Assembly (NCBI RefSeq): GCF_001423965.1
Contig: NZ_LMPV01000006.1
Location: 434,001 to 498,000 of the forward strand
DNA: 64,000 nucleotides
Source of the DNA: Exiguobacterium sp. Leaf196
GTDB lineage: Bacteria; Bacillota; Bacilli; Exiguobacteriales; Exiguobacteriaceae
Reading direction: 5' to 3'
Position numbers and translations under genes: made by a program. How positions within the stretch are numbered: the stretch's first letter is position 1; every line of letters starts with the position of its first letter. Under the pieces are notes generated by a model. The model was not told the origin of the DNA, did not search any database, and saw nothing but the letters and a program-made list of their open reading frames with translations. Of the stretch, positions 44,855-53,317 are shown piece after piece.

Positions 44855-46639
44855 TCATTCTTCATTCGCTTGGCTTAAATACTCAGCAACGGTTTCCGCT
44901 AATTTCACAGGCAATCCTGCCTCAGCCAACTGTTCGATCGTCGCACGTCTTAGACTACGCATCGACCCGAAATGACGGATCAGCTGTTGGCGTCGTTTTG
45001 GTCCGACTCCTGGTATCTCATCGAGCAAGGAACGGGTCATCCCTTTCGAACGAAGCGAGCGGTGGAATGTGATCGCGAATCGGTGGACCTCATCTTGCAT
45101 ACGCTGAAGTAAATAAAATGCACTTGAGCGAGGGCTGAGTTCGATCAATCGCGCATCCTCTCCAAACAACAACTGACTCGTCCGGTGTTTGTCATCTTTT
45201 TTTAATGAGCCGACCGGCAGGGATAGGCCGAGTTCATCTTGAATGACTTCTAAAGCAGCATTCAACTGTCCGACTCCTCCATCAATCAGGACGAGATCCG
45301 GAAGGCGCGCTCCCTCAAGTAACAAGCGTCGATAACGCCGACGAACGATTTCCCGCATCGATTCATAGTCATCCGGTCCTTGAACCGTCCGAATCTTGAA
45401 CTTCCGGTATTCTTTTTTCAGTGGTTTACCGTCTTCAAAGACGACGAGCGCCGAAACGGCATCCGCTCCTTGGATGTTCGCATTATCGATGATCTCGATT
45501 CGGGACAATGGATGAACATTGATTGCATCAGCGAGTTCTTCTACTGCCTGAACGGTCCGTTTCTCATCCCGCGCGAGTAGTTCGAAACGTTCCGAAATCG
45601 CGTTTTCAGCATTTTTCGTTGCTAAATCAAGTAATTTCCGTTTTGATCCTCGGACCGGAACATGAATTTTGATCGAGAGCGCCTCTTTGAGCAGAAGTTG
45701 ATTAACGAGTGGTGGTACATACAGTTCACTTGGTTTGATGTTCTTCTCATAGAACTGGACGATGAAACTCTCGAGTTCCTCTGCTGGTGTTCCGTAGATT
45801 GGGAAGAGCGAGACATCACGTTCAATCATCTTTCCGCCGCGGAGGAAGAAGACTTGGACACACATCCAGCCTTTATCAACGTGAATCCCGAATACATCGC
45901 GTGATGTCAAATCTGCTGTAATCATGTTTTGCTTGTTCATGATCGACTCAATGGCTCGGACCTGATCCCGTAATTCTCCGGCACGCTCGAATTCCATCGT
46001 CTCAGCTGCTTCCGCCATCTTGTGCTTCAAGCTTTCGACGAGTTCCTTCGTGTCTCCGGACAAAAAACGTCGAATTTCCGAAACGAGCGCTTTTTGTTCC
46101 GACTCGAGATTCGGTATTTCGCATGGACCGAGACACTGACCGATATGGTAATACAGACAGAGCTTCTTCGGCATCGGCTGGCATTTGCGTAGCGGATATA
46201 AACGATCTAACAGACGTTTCGTTTCGTTCGCTGCATATGCATTCGGGTAAGGACCAAAATAATGTCCGCCATCCTTCTTCAACTTACGCGTCGTAATCAA
46301 GCGCGGATATGTCTCATTCGTAATCTTCAGATAAGGATAGGATTTGTCATCCTTCAACATGATATTGTACTTCGGATCATGTTTCTTAATAAGCGTCATC
46401 TCAAGCAATAACGCTTCTAGTTCACTCGCTGTAATAATGTATTCAAAATCACGAACTTCCGCAACGAGGCGTTCCGTCTTGATATCATGTGCTCCTGTGA
46501 AATAGGAACGGACACGGTTCTTGAGATTTTTTGCTTTTCCGACATAAATGACTTCACCAAATTCATTTTTGTGTAGATAACATCCCGGCTCATCAGGCAA
46601 AAGGGATAATTTCGCTTTGATATGTTCTTGATGTCCCAA
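44855..46639 (-). CDS. uvrC: Excinuclease ABC subunit C
   Basis: Makes both incisions around DNA damage in nucleotide excision repair. 594 residues from a TTG start at 46639, chosen because AAAGGAGA lies 7 nt upstream and the family start (PDEPGCYLHKNEFGEVIYVGKA, in parts) follows; the longer frame to 46741 covers a region that belongs to the divergent gene's promoter. The GIY-YIG domain holds the 3' cut site. The Cys motif CLYYHIGQCLGPC, the UVR domain (about 200-235), the RNase H-like 5' cut domain (LIDGGVGQLNAA) and the C-terminal helix-hairpin-helix pair (IPGVGPKRRQQLI, AGLPVKLAETV) are all visible. Confidence 0.96.
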   Translation of the reverse strand: MGHQEHIKAKLSLLPDEPGCYLHKNEFGEVIYVGKAKNLKNRVRSYFTGAHDIKTERLVAEVRDFEYIITASELEALLLEMTLIKKHDPKYNIMLKDDKSYPYLKITNETYPRLITTRKLKKDGGHYFGPYPNAYAANETKRLLDRLYPLRKCQPMPKKLCLYYHIGQCLGPCEIPNLESEQKALVSEIRRFLSGDTKELVESLKHKMAEAAETMEFERAGELRDQVRAIESIMNKQNMITADLTSRDVFGIHVDKGWMCVQVFFLRGGKMIERDVSLFPIYGTPAEELESFIVQFYEKNIKPSELYVPPLVNQLLLKEALSIKIHVPVRGSKRKLLDLATKNAENAISERFELLARDEKRTVQAVEELADAINVHPLSRIEIIDNANIQGADAVSALVVFEDGKPLKKEYRKFKIRTVQGPDDYESMREIVRRRYRRLLLEGARLPDLVLIDGGVGQLNAALEVIQDELGLSLPVGSLKKDDKHRTSQLLFGEDARLIELSPRSSAFYLLQRMQDEVHRFAITFHRSLRSKGMTRSLLDEIPGVGPKRRQQLIRHFGSMRSLRRATIEQLAEAGLPVKLAETVAEYLSQANEE

Positions 46640-46721
46640 ATAAATGTCTCCTTTCACCGTTTTTAGTTTTATTCGTTCGGGTAAATACCATACATTGATT
46701 ATGACATACGGAGGATGAAAA

Positions 46722-48044
46722 ATGCGTACATATGATTGCATTGTGATTGGAACAGGTTCCGCTGGAAATCAAGCGGCTTATAAATTTGCTGAAAAAGGAC
46801 TACGTGTTGCCATCGTTGAAAATTTCACGCCAGGGGGCACATGTGCCCAACGTGGGTGTGACGCTAAAAAAATTCTGCTGACGGGTAGTGAGACGAAGGA
46901 TGCGGTCGAGCGCTTGCTCGGATATGGCGTAAAGGGATTAATTTCAATCGATTGGCGCCAGTTGATGGAGCGCAAGAATGAATACACGCGCGCCATTCCG
47001 GAACAAACACGAAAACGATACGAGGAAACGGACATCGACTATTTCCACGGCGAACCCCGCTTCGTCTCTTCACACCGTCTCCAAATTGGTGAAGAAGAAA
47101 TCGAAGGGAAACAATTCCTGATCGCAACTGGTTTACGCCCTCGCGAGTTATCTGTACCCGGTAGTGAACGTTTTATAACGAGTAATGAATTTTTGGAACT
47201 AAAAGACCTCCCACGTCGACTCGTCTGTATTGGTGGCGGGTACATCTCGTTCGAGTTCGCGCATCTTGCTCGGATTGCTGGTGCAGACGTCACGATTGTT
47301 CTACGTTCTAACCCCTTAAAACAATTCGAGAGTGAACTCGTCGATGTCTTACTCGATGCTACGCAAGCACTTGGCATCTCGATCATCAAAGAAGCAGAGG
47401 TCGTCGCTTACGAAGAGGAATCACTTCGTTTATCGAACGGTGACGTGTTGAAGACGGACGTCGTCTTGAATGCGACTGGACGTGTCGCAAGTATCGACCA
47501 ACTCGGACTCGAAGAAATCGGTGTTTCCCATAATGAAAAAGGAATCCATGTCAATGCGTACCTGCAGTCTTCTGTCGAACATATCTATGCCGCAGGAGAT
47601 GTCGCTGTCAGCGGGAATCCCGCGTTGACGCCGTTTGCTGGAACCGAAGGACGACTCGCTGCCGATAACATGCTCGAAGGGAATAACCGGAAACTGGAAC
47701 TGCTCCCTGTACCTAGCGTCGTATTCACTGCGCCGAACCTTGCCCTCGTCGGTGAAACGGAAGTTTCCTTAAAAAAAGCAGGTATTCCGTACCGTGGTCG
47801 CTTGATTGATACGTCCTCTTGGCAAACGAACGCACGCATCAAGGATAGTTTTGCTCGGGCGAAAGTGCTCGTTGGGGAAGATGATCAAGTACTAGGCGCA
47901 CACTTCATTGGTGTCAATGCGGCGGAACTCGCAAACTATTTCTCGTTTGCGATGCAACACCGGATCCCTAGTACTTCGATGCAACAGACTGGATTTGCTT
48001 ACCCGACACCTGCTTCAGACATTGCTTCGTTATTCGAGGATTGA
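46722..48044 (+). CDS. Pyridine nucleotide-disulfide oxidoreductase-like flavoprotein
   Basis: A 440-residue FAD/NAD(P)-binding protein. FAD motif VIGTGSAGNQAAYKFAEKG, redox Cys pair C41-AQRG-C46 in GGTCAQRGCDAKK, NAD(P) motif CIGGGYISFEFAH and the second FAD motif IYAAGDVA are present, as in glutathione reductase and MerA. The C-terminal HPTxxEE motif that holds the catalytic His-Glu pair reads YPTPASD (Tyr427, Ser432). A normal disulfide reductase needs that base, so it may use a different electron acceptor. ACGGAGGATG lies before the ATG. The VOC gene follows by 14 nt and is co-transcribed. Confidence 0.9.
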   Translation: MRTYDCIVIGTGSAGNQAAYKFAEKGLRVAIVENFTPGGTCAQRGCDAKKILLTGSETKDAVERLLGYGVKGLISIDWRQLMERKNEYTRAIPEQTRKRYEETDIDYFHGEPRFVSSHRLQIGEEEIEGKQFLIATGLRPRELSVPGSERFITSNEFLELKDLPRRLVCIGGGYISFEFAHLARIAGADVTIVLRSNPLKQFESELVDVLLDATQALGISIIKEAEVVAYEEESLRLSNGDVLKTDVVLNATGRVASIDQLGLEEIGVSHNEKGIHVNAYLQSSVEHIYAAGDVAVSGNPALTPFAGTEGRLAADNMLEGNNRKLELLPVPSVVFTAPNLALVGETEVSLKKAGIPYRGRLIDTSSWQTNARIKDSFARAKVLVGEDDQVLGAHFIGVNAAELANYFSFAMQHRIPSTSMQQTGFAYPTPASDIASLFED

Positions 48045-48058
48045 TAGGAGGCTTTTTG

Positions 48059-48436
48059 ATGATTCAATACGGCTATACGATTTTATACGTTGAAGACACT
48101 GCACGGACGCTGACATTCTATCGAAACGTTCTTGGCTTATCCGTCAAAGCGGAGCACGGAAGCTACATTGAGTTCGAGACCGGTCAGACAACACTTGCCT
48201 TCAATACTCGTGAAGACGTGCAACGGTTGATTCCGGATTACACGATCCCAAGCGGAAAAGCGCAGCAGACGTTAGAGATTGGTTTCGTCACGGATGACGT
48301 CCCTACGCTTTTTCAAAAGGTGGAAGCTGCCGGATACAAGACCGTACTCACGCCTGTTGAAAAACCATGGGGGCAAGTCGTTGCGTACGTGCTTGATCCG
48401 GATGGTCACCTCATCGAACTTTGCACACCTATGTAA
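48059..48436 (+). CDS. VOC/glyoxalase-family protein
   Basis: A 125-residue metal-dependent vicinal-oxygen-chelate protein. The start at 48059 (MIQYGYTILYVED) is fixed by AGGAGG 7 nt upstream. The two beta-alpha-beta-beta-beta units are visible: TLTFYRNVLGLSVKAEHGSY-like (first unit, in part), and VPTLFQKVEAAGYKTV, then VAYVLDPDGHLIEL with the metal-ligand Glu. Such proteins act as glyoxalases, dioxygenases or fosfomycin/bleomycin resistance proteins; the class cannot be set here. It is downstream of the flavoprotein. Confidence 0.85.
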   Translation: MIQYGYTILYVEDTARTLTFYRNVLGLSVKAEHGSYIEFETGQTTLAFNTREDVQRLIPDYTIPSGKAQQTLEIGFVTDDVPTLFQKVEAAGYKTVLTPVEKPWGQVVAYVLDPDGHLIELCTPM

Positions 48437-48438
48437 TC

Positions 48439-48479
48439 TAAAAAAACAGACCGTTCTGCCTGTGCAGAACGGTCTGTTT
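48439..48479. terminator. Bidirectional terminator between the VOC gene and trxA
   Basis: AAACAGACCGTTCTGC and GCAGAACGGTCTGTTT form a perfect 16-bp stem with a 4-nt loop; A-run and T-run flank it. It serves both convergent genes. Confidence 0.92.
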
Positions 48480-48496
48480 TGATATGCAAGAAAGAA

Positions 48497-48808
48497 TTAG
48501 TTAGATGTTTCAACGAATTCTTTAAGTGCGTCTTTTGGCATGAAGCCCATTGTTTTGTTGACAGGTTGTCCATCCTTGAAGAGAACGAGCGTCGGGATAC
48601 TTTGAACTTGGAATGCTCCAGCTACTTCTGGGTTTGCATCCACGTCAACTTTAACGATTTTTACATCTTGCATGTCAGCATCGAGTTCTTCAAGAACTGG
48701 TGCGAGCATACGACATGGTCCACACCATGTTGCCCAAAAATCAACAAGGACGAGTCCTTCTTGTGTTTCTTCTTTAAATGATTGGCTAGTTGCGTGTACG
48801 ATTGCCAT
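48497..48808 (-). CDS. trxA: Thioredoxin
   Basis: Cytoplasmic disulfide reductant. 103 residues. The active site is WATWCGPCRM (about 27-36) and the cis-Pro loop is SIPTLVLF. TTAGGAGG about 9 nt before the ATG is a strong ribosome binding site. It lies after etfA with its own promoter and terminator, as in B. subtilis. Confidence 0.97.
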   Translation of the reverse strand: MAIVHATSQSFKEETQEGLVLVDFWATWCGPCRMLAPVLEELDADMQDVKIVKVDVDANPEVAGAFQVQSIPTLVLFKDGQPVNKTMGFMPKDALKEFVETSN

Positions 48809-48873
48809 TGATCATAACCTCCTAATGAGTAGATCCACCCGGTAAAAAAATGGGTGATCTCTTTATTGATTCG

Positions 48874-48882
48874 AGTATATCA
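48874..48882 (-). promoter_or_regulatory. Extended -10 promoter of trxA
   Basis: The minus strand reads TGATATACT, an extended -10. No good -35 is seen. A small hairpin (CACCC/GGGTG, about 48837-48858) lies in the leader. Confidence 0.55.
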
Positions 48883-48930
48883 TAGCAGTCTCTTCCAACA
48901 AACGAAACTGCTCACGCGAAAAATCCGCAA

Positions 48931-48962
48931 AAACAACCGGCACCATGATAATGGCACCGGTC
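48931..48962 (-). terminator. Terminator after etfA
   Basis: ACCGGTGCCAT and ATGGTGCCGGT form a perfect 11-bp stem with a TATC loop, followed by TGTTTTTG on the minus strand. Confidence 0.9.
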
Positions 48963-48969
48963 TTCAAAC

Positions 48970-49935
48970 TTATCCGTGAACGAGCATTTTTTTGAATTCA
49001 GCTGTCAATAACGGTACGACATCGAACAAATCTCCGACGATCCCGTAGTCCGCGACAGAGAAGATGTTCGCTTCTGGATCCTTATTGATCGCAACGATCA
49101 CTTTGGCATTCGACATCCCTGCTAAGTGTTGGATCGCACCCGAGATCCCGCACGCGATATACAAGTCTGGTGTAACGACTTTCCCCGTCTGACCGATTTG
49201 AAGCGCATAATCGCAGTAGTCTGCATCACAAGCACCACGCGAAGCACCCACTGCTCCTCCGAGGACATCTGCTAGTTCTTGTAACGGTGCGAAGCCGTCC
49301 GAACTCTTGACGCCTCGTCCACCTGCGACGATGACTTTTGCCTCTGACAAATCAACGCCGCCTGTTGCTTTGCGTACGATGTCTGCGACGATCGTCCGTA
49401 AATCCTTCAGTTCAACCGTAACCGACTCGACCGTTCCTTGTGAACTCCCCGTTTCGAGCGGATCGATGTTATTCGGACGGACCGTAAAGAGTGTCTTGCC
49501 TTCTGCGACTTTGACTTTCTCGAATGCTTTCCCTGAGTAGATCGGTCGGATGAAAGTTGCTTCCGCGCCTTCCCCTTCAATCGCCGTCACATCACTGATT
49601 AGACCGGCTTGCAGTTTTGCCGCGATCTTCGGTGATAAATCCTTACCGAGCGACGTATGACCGAAGACGAGCACGTCGGGTGACGTCCGGTTCATCAACT
49701 CGAGGAAGACTTGTCCATAACCGTCTGGCGTGTAGTGTAGAAGACGCTCATCCTCGACGACGAGGACTTGGTCCGCTCCGCGTGATGCTAATGCGTCGGC
49801 ATCCTTTGCGACATCGTGTCCAATCAGGACCGCGATGACTTCATCCGCGACACGTCGCGCTGCTGCGATTGCCTCAAACGACACATTCCGTAAACTACCA
49901 TCCCGTGATTCTGCGAGTACTAATGCTTTTGTCAT
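48970..49935 (-). CDS. etfA: Electron transfer flavoprotein alpha subunit
   Basis: With EtfB accepts electrons from acyl-CoA dehydrogenases and passes them to the quinone pool. 321 residues. The C-terminal FAD domain shows VIVAGGRGVKSSDGF, GASRGACDADYCDYALQIGQTGKVV in parts, and ACGISGAIQHLAGM. GGGGGAGA lies before the ATG. It follows etfB by 13 nt. The set fadR-etfB-etfA is probably one unit under FadR control. Confidence 0.96.
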   Translation of the reverse strand: MTKALVLAESRDGSLRNVSFEAIAAARRVADEVIAVLIGHDVAKDADALASRGADQVLVVEDERLLHYTPDGYGQVFLELMNRTSPDVLVFGHTSLGKDLSPKIAAKLQAGLISDVTAIEGEGAEATFIRPIYSGKAFEKVKVAEGKTLFTVRPNNIDPLETGSSQGTVESVTVELKDLRTIVADIVRKATGGVDLSEAKVIVAGGRGVKSSDGFAPLQELADVLGGAVGASRGACDADYCDYALQIGQTGKVVTPDLYIACGISGAIQHLAGMSNAKVIVAINKDPEANIFSVADYGIVGDLFDVVPLLTAEFKKMLVHG

Positions 49936-49948
49936 TCGTTTCTCCCCC

Positions 49949-50722
49949 TTAGACCACTTTTGCTTCGTTACGTAATAATGATGCGAGCTGCGCGACTTGC
50001 TCGTTTAGTTCACCTTCGAGAATCTTACCGGCTGCTTTGTTCGGTGGTAAGAAACGTTCAATCGTCTCTAGACGTGGTGCGAGTTCATCTTCATCGAGTT
50101 CAAGATCATCGAGTTCGAGTTCTTCAAGCGGCTTCTTTTTCGCTTTCATGATCCCCGGAAGACTTGGATAGCGTGGCTCATTCAGTCCTTGCTGCGCAGT
50201 CACGAGTAACGGAAGTGTTGTTTCAATCGTTTCTGTATCCCCTTCAGCGTCACGTGTCACGACAGCCTTCGTGCCGTCGAGTTCGAGTTTTGTGATCGTC
50301 GTCACGTAAGGAATATCGAGCAATTCTGCGACGCGTGGTGCCACTTGACCACTTCCGCCATCAACTGCGACGTTTCCAGCGATGATAAGATCGACTGTCT
50401 GTTCTTTTAAATAACCAGCAAGTACTTCAGAAATCGTGAAATGATCCGCCTCTTCGATGTCATCCTCAATCGAGATGCGTACTGCTTGATCCGCTCCCAT
50501 TGCGAGTGCTGTTCGTAATTCTTTGTCCGCGTCTTCCGGACCGACCGTCACGATCGTCACAGTTCCCCCTTGTGCATCACGGACACGAATCGCCTCTTCT
50601 ACCGCATATTCATCATATGGGTTAATGATGAACTCAGCCCCATCCTCATCGATTTGACCATTTTCGAGTTGGATTGCTTCTTCCGTATCGAATGTGCGTT
50701 TCAACAGTACATAGATTTCCAT
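49949..50722 (-). CDS. etfB: Electron transfer flavoprotein beta subunit
   Basis: Partner of EtfA; binds AMP and supports the FAD. 257 residues. The family pattern NPYDEYAVEEAIRVRD (about 33-48), LAMGADQAVRI and GNVAVDGGSGQVAPRVAELL are visible. The signature motif near VTAQQGLNEPRYPSLPGIMKAKKKP (in part) is intact. AAGGGGGAGC precedes the ATG. fadB, which lies between fadR and etfB in B. subtilis, is absent. Confidence 0.96.
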   Translation of the reverse strand: MEIYVLLKRTFDTEEAIQLENGQIDEDGAEFIINPYDEYAVEEAIRVRDAQGGTVTIVTVGPEDADKELRTALAMGADQAVRISIEDDIEEADHFTISEVLAGYLKEQTVDLIIAGNVAVDGGSGQVAPRVAELLDIPYVTTITKLELDGTKAVVTRDAEGDTETIETTLPLLVTAQQGLNEPRYPSLPGIMKAKKKPLEELELDDLELDEDELAPRLETIERFLPPNKAAGKILEGELNEQVAQLASLLRNEAKVV

Positions 50723-50796
50723 CTCATGCTCCCCCTTATCGTCTATTCACCATCATTCTTTGTATCCGCTTACATAATTGTTGTCATGAAAAGGGC

Positions 50797-51375
50797 TTAA
50801 CTCAGCCCTTTGATCAACATCCGATGGATCCCGTCGCGTGTCTCAAGCAACTCATATTTGAATCCACTTGCCATCCAGCTCGTCACGACCTCATCGATTG
50901 TTCCGAAGATCATCTGACGCGCTAATCGATAATCGAGTTCGTTTGAAAACTCGCCTGTCGTCATCCCGTGCTTGATGACACGGTCAATCAGATGCAGGTA
51001 CGGTTTCAAGACGGCGGCAATGTTTTGGCGCATGTCTTGATTGGATTGACGTAGCTCGATTTGCGTGACGACAGCCAAATCATAATCAACGGATAATTGC
51101 TCAAGATGTGCCTCGATCAATGCGGCCAATTGTTCTGTCGCTGACGTGTGATTCGCGATTTGTCCTTCGGAATATTCGATGAAACTTCCCATTTTCGCTT
51201 GGAATAGCGAAATCAGCAGGTGTTCTTTATTCTTGAAGTACAGATAGATCGTTCCATCCGCAACACCGGCTTCCTTTGCGATGGCGGTCACCTTCGCTCC
51301 ATGGTAGCCGTTTTTAGCGATGACTTTTACGGCGGCATCAATGATGCGGTCACTCTTTGACATTGTTCGTTTCAT
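50797..51375 (-). CDS. fadR: TetR-family regulator of fatty-acid degradation (FadR/YsiA type)
   Basis: Repressor that is released by long-chain acyl-CoA in B. subtilis. 192 residues from the ATG at 51375, with TTAGGAGATAG about 7 nt upstream; the longer frame crosses its own operator. The N-terminal HTH (DRIIDAAVKVIAKNGYHGAK, then VTAIAKEAGVADGTIYLYFK) is typical TetR. The C-terminal helices form the ligand pocket. Two FadR-like palindromes flank the gene neighbourhood, one in its own promoter. Position after lcfA and before etfBA matches B. subtilis. Confidence 0.93.
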   Translation of the reverse strand: MKRTMSKSDRIIDAAVKVIAKNGYHGAKVTAIAKEAGVADGTIYLYFKNKEHLLISLFQAKMGSFIEYSEGQIANHTSATEQLAALIEAHLEQLSVDYDLAVVTQIELRQSNQDMRQNIAAVLKPYLHLIDRVIKHGMTTGEFSNELDYRLARQMIFGTIDEVVTSWMASGFKYELLETRDGIHRMLIKGLS

Positions 51376-51399
51376 TCCACTATCTCCTAACGCATAAAA

Positions 51400-51450
51400 T
51401 GAATGATGGTTCATTCATATTTATTCTATCATGCCATTTTGTCCTGTCAA
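51400..51450 (-). promoter_or_regulatory. fadR promoter with FadR-like operator
   Basis: On the minus strand TTGACA (51445-51450) and TAGAAT (51423-51428) are 16 nt apart; the -35 overlaps the lcfA stop. The operator TGAATGA-ACCA-TCATTCA (51400-51417) has perfect 7-bp arms and covers the start point. The arms match the B. subtilis FadR consensus TGAATGAMTANTCATTCA. Confidence 0.8.
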
Positions 51451-53120
51451 CTGCTTTCTTCGAGTTGTTTGGCACGTTCTTCTTCAACAAGAACACGACG
51501 GAGAATCTTCCCGACGAACGTCTTCGGTAACTCTTGTCGGAATTCGTACTGCTTTGGCACTTTAAATGACGCTAACTGTTTACGACAGAATTGATCAAGC
51601 TCTTCTTCTGTGACCGTCATCTCATCCTTGACGACGATGAACGCCTTGACGGTCTCTCCACGATAGGCATCCGGAACACCGATGACGACGGCTTCCTTGA
51701 CGGCCGGATGCTCGTACAAGATTTCTTCGACTTCACGTGGATAAATATTAAATCCGGAAGCAATGATTAAATCCTTTTTCCGATCAACGATCCGGAAGTA
51801 ATGATCTTCGCCGATATAGCCAAGGTCTCCCGTGTGCAACCAACCGTTTCGAAGAACAGCTTGCGTCTCTTCTGGTCGTTTCCAGTATCCTTTCATGACT
51901 TGCGGACCTGTGACGATGATCTCACCGATCTCACCAGGAGTTGCGGGTGTCTCTCCATCCGCTTGGACGATTTTCGCTTGCGTATCGGGTACCGGAATAC
52001 CAACCGTTCCAGGAATCCGGCGATCCCAGATACAGTTCGTATGAGTCACCGGACTCGTCTCAGACAAACCATATCCTTCAACGATTCGTCCGCCCGTTAA
52101 TGCTTCGAATTTTTCCTGGACTTCGACCGGCAGTGGAGCTGAACCTGAAATACAAGCTTCGATTGAAGACAGATCATATTTCTTTAGCTTCGGATGGTTC
52201 AACAGACCGACATACATCGTCGGTGCACCAGGGAACAGATTTGGTTTTTCCTTATGAATCATTTTCAATACTTGTTCGATGTCGAATTTTGGAACGATGA
52301 TTTGCTCATAGGCATTAAAAATACCGAAATTGAGGTTACATGTCATGCCATAGACATGGAAATACGGAACGACAGCTAACAGTTTTCGTCCATCTCCCCG
52401 CTCATATTTATAAAACCATTTGTCGATTTGCTCGACATTCGCACTCAGGTTATAGTGCGTCAGCATGACACCTTTTGGAGCACCTGTCGTTCCACCCGTA
52501 TATTGAAGAACCGCGACATCTTCTTTCGGTTGAATCGCAACCGGTGTAATCGGTTCATAACCACGTAGCGATAAAAATGGAATCGAACCCGTCGTATCGA
52601 TGACGATGTTGTTATCTTTCCGTGCTTTAATGGGATACAGTTTATTTTTAGGGAAGGGAAGATAATCCGCGATGCTTGTTGTCACGACCGTTTTGAGTGC
52701 CGTCGCCGCTTTGACGCGAGATGCTTTCGGATAAAGTAGGTCGAGGGTCACGAGCAGATGTGCACCTGAATCGATGAGGATCTGTTCGAGTTCACGGTCC
52801 GTATAGAGCGGATTCACCTGCACGACGATTCCACCAGCATAGAGGACAGCATAATAACTGATCATATACTGGGGACAGTTCGGTAACATCAGTCCGACAC
52901 GATCTCCTTTTTTGAGGCCATGCTCTTGAAGTAAACTTCCGAGTGCATGTGCTTCGTCGCACACTTCACGAAACGTCATACGTTTCCCTAAGAAACTTAA
53001 GGCACGTTGTTCTGGAAAATCAGTCGCTGCCTCATCAAGTGCCTGATAAAGAGGTATTTCTCGGTAATCAATCGATACGGGTACTTGCTTTGGATAATCA
53101 GATAACCAAACGGATTCCAT
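51447..53120 (-). CDS. lcfA: Long-chain fatty-acid-CoA ligase
   Basis: Activates fatty acids to acyl-CoA through an acyl-AMP intermediate. 557 residues. AMP-binding motifs YTGGTTGAPKGVMLTH, GYGLSETSPVTH, WLHTGDLGYIGED and the C-terminal lysine region PKTFVGKILRR are clear. GGGAGGGAAACG precedes the ATG. A FadR-like operator overlaps its promoter. It begins the fatty-acid degradation cluster. Confidence 0.95.
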   Translation of the reverse strand: MESVWLSDYPKQVPVSIDYREIPLYQALDEAATDFPEQRALSFLGKRMTFREVCDEAHALGSLLQEHGLKKGDRVGLMLPNCPQYMISYYAVLYAGGIVVQVNPLYTDRELEQILIDSGAHLLVTLDLLYPKASRVKAATALKTVVTTSIADYLPFPKNKLYPIKARKDNNIVIDTTGSIPFLSLRGYEPITPVAIQPKEDVAVLQYTGGTTGAPKGVMLTHYNLSANVEQIDKWFYKYERGDGRKLLAVVPYFHVYGMTCNLNFGIFNAYEQIIVPKFDIEQVLKMIHKEKPNLFPGAPTMYVGLLNHPKLKKYDLSSIEACISGSAPLPVEVQEKFEALTGGRIVEGYGLSETSPVTHTNCIWDRRIPGTVGIPVPDTQAKIVQADGETPATPGEIGEIIVTGPQVMKGYWKRPEETQAVLRNGWLHTGDLGYIGEDHYFRIVDRKKDLIIASGFNIYPREVEEILYEHPAVKEAVVIGVPDAYRGETVKAFIVVKDEMTVTEEELDQFCRKQLASFKVPKQYEFRQELPKTFVGKILRRVLVEEERAKQLEESS

Positions 53121-53139
53121 ACGTTTCCCTCCCTGATAA

Positions 53140-53164
53140 TGAATTACTATTCATTTTCATTATA
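53140..53164 (-). promoter_or_regulatory. lcfA promoter -10 and FadR-like operator
   Basis: TATAAT on the minus strand (53159-53164) is the likely -10. Next to it, 53138-53155 carries AATGAAT-AGTA-ATTCATT, a perfect 7-bp inverted repeat that fits most positions of the FadR consensus. The operator would cover the start point. Confidence 0.7.
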
Positions 53165-53254
53165 CGTTGATTTGAATTCGACATGCCAGTAAAATCCAAA
53201 AAAAGAAATTGAATCTGCTTGTTTTTTTGGTTATTTCAATCAAAATTTTAATAC

Positions 53255-53305
53255 TAAAAAAGCAGCACCTCCCTTTCTCGATTTCCGAAAAAGAGAGGTG
53301 CTACT
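53255..53305 (-). terminator. Terminator after the YitT-family gene
   Basis: AGTAGCACCTCTCTTT pairs with AGAAAGGGAGGTGCTGCT (bulge and wobble) around an A/T-rich loop, followed by six T on the minus strand. Confidence 0.87.
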
Positions 53306-53317
53306 TTTGAATCCATA

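Noticed and set aside
44855-46741. Longer uvrC frame reaching into the divergent flavoprotein gene
   Set aside because: It overlaps the start of the opposite gene and its promoter region. The TTG at 46639 has an excellent ribosome binding site and the family N-terminus.
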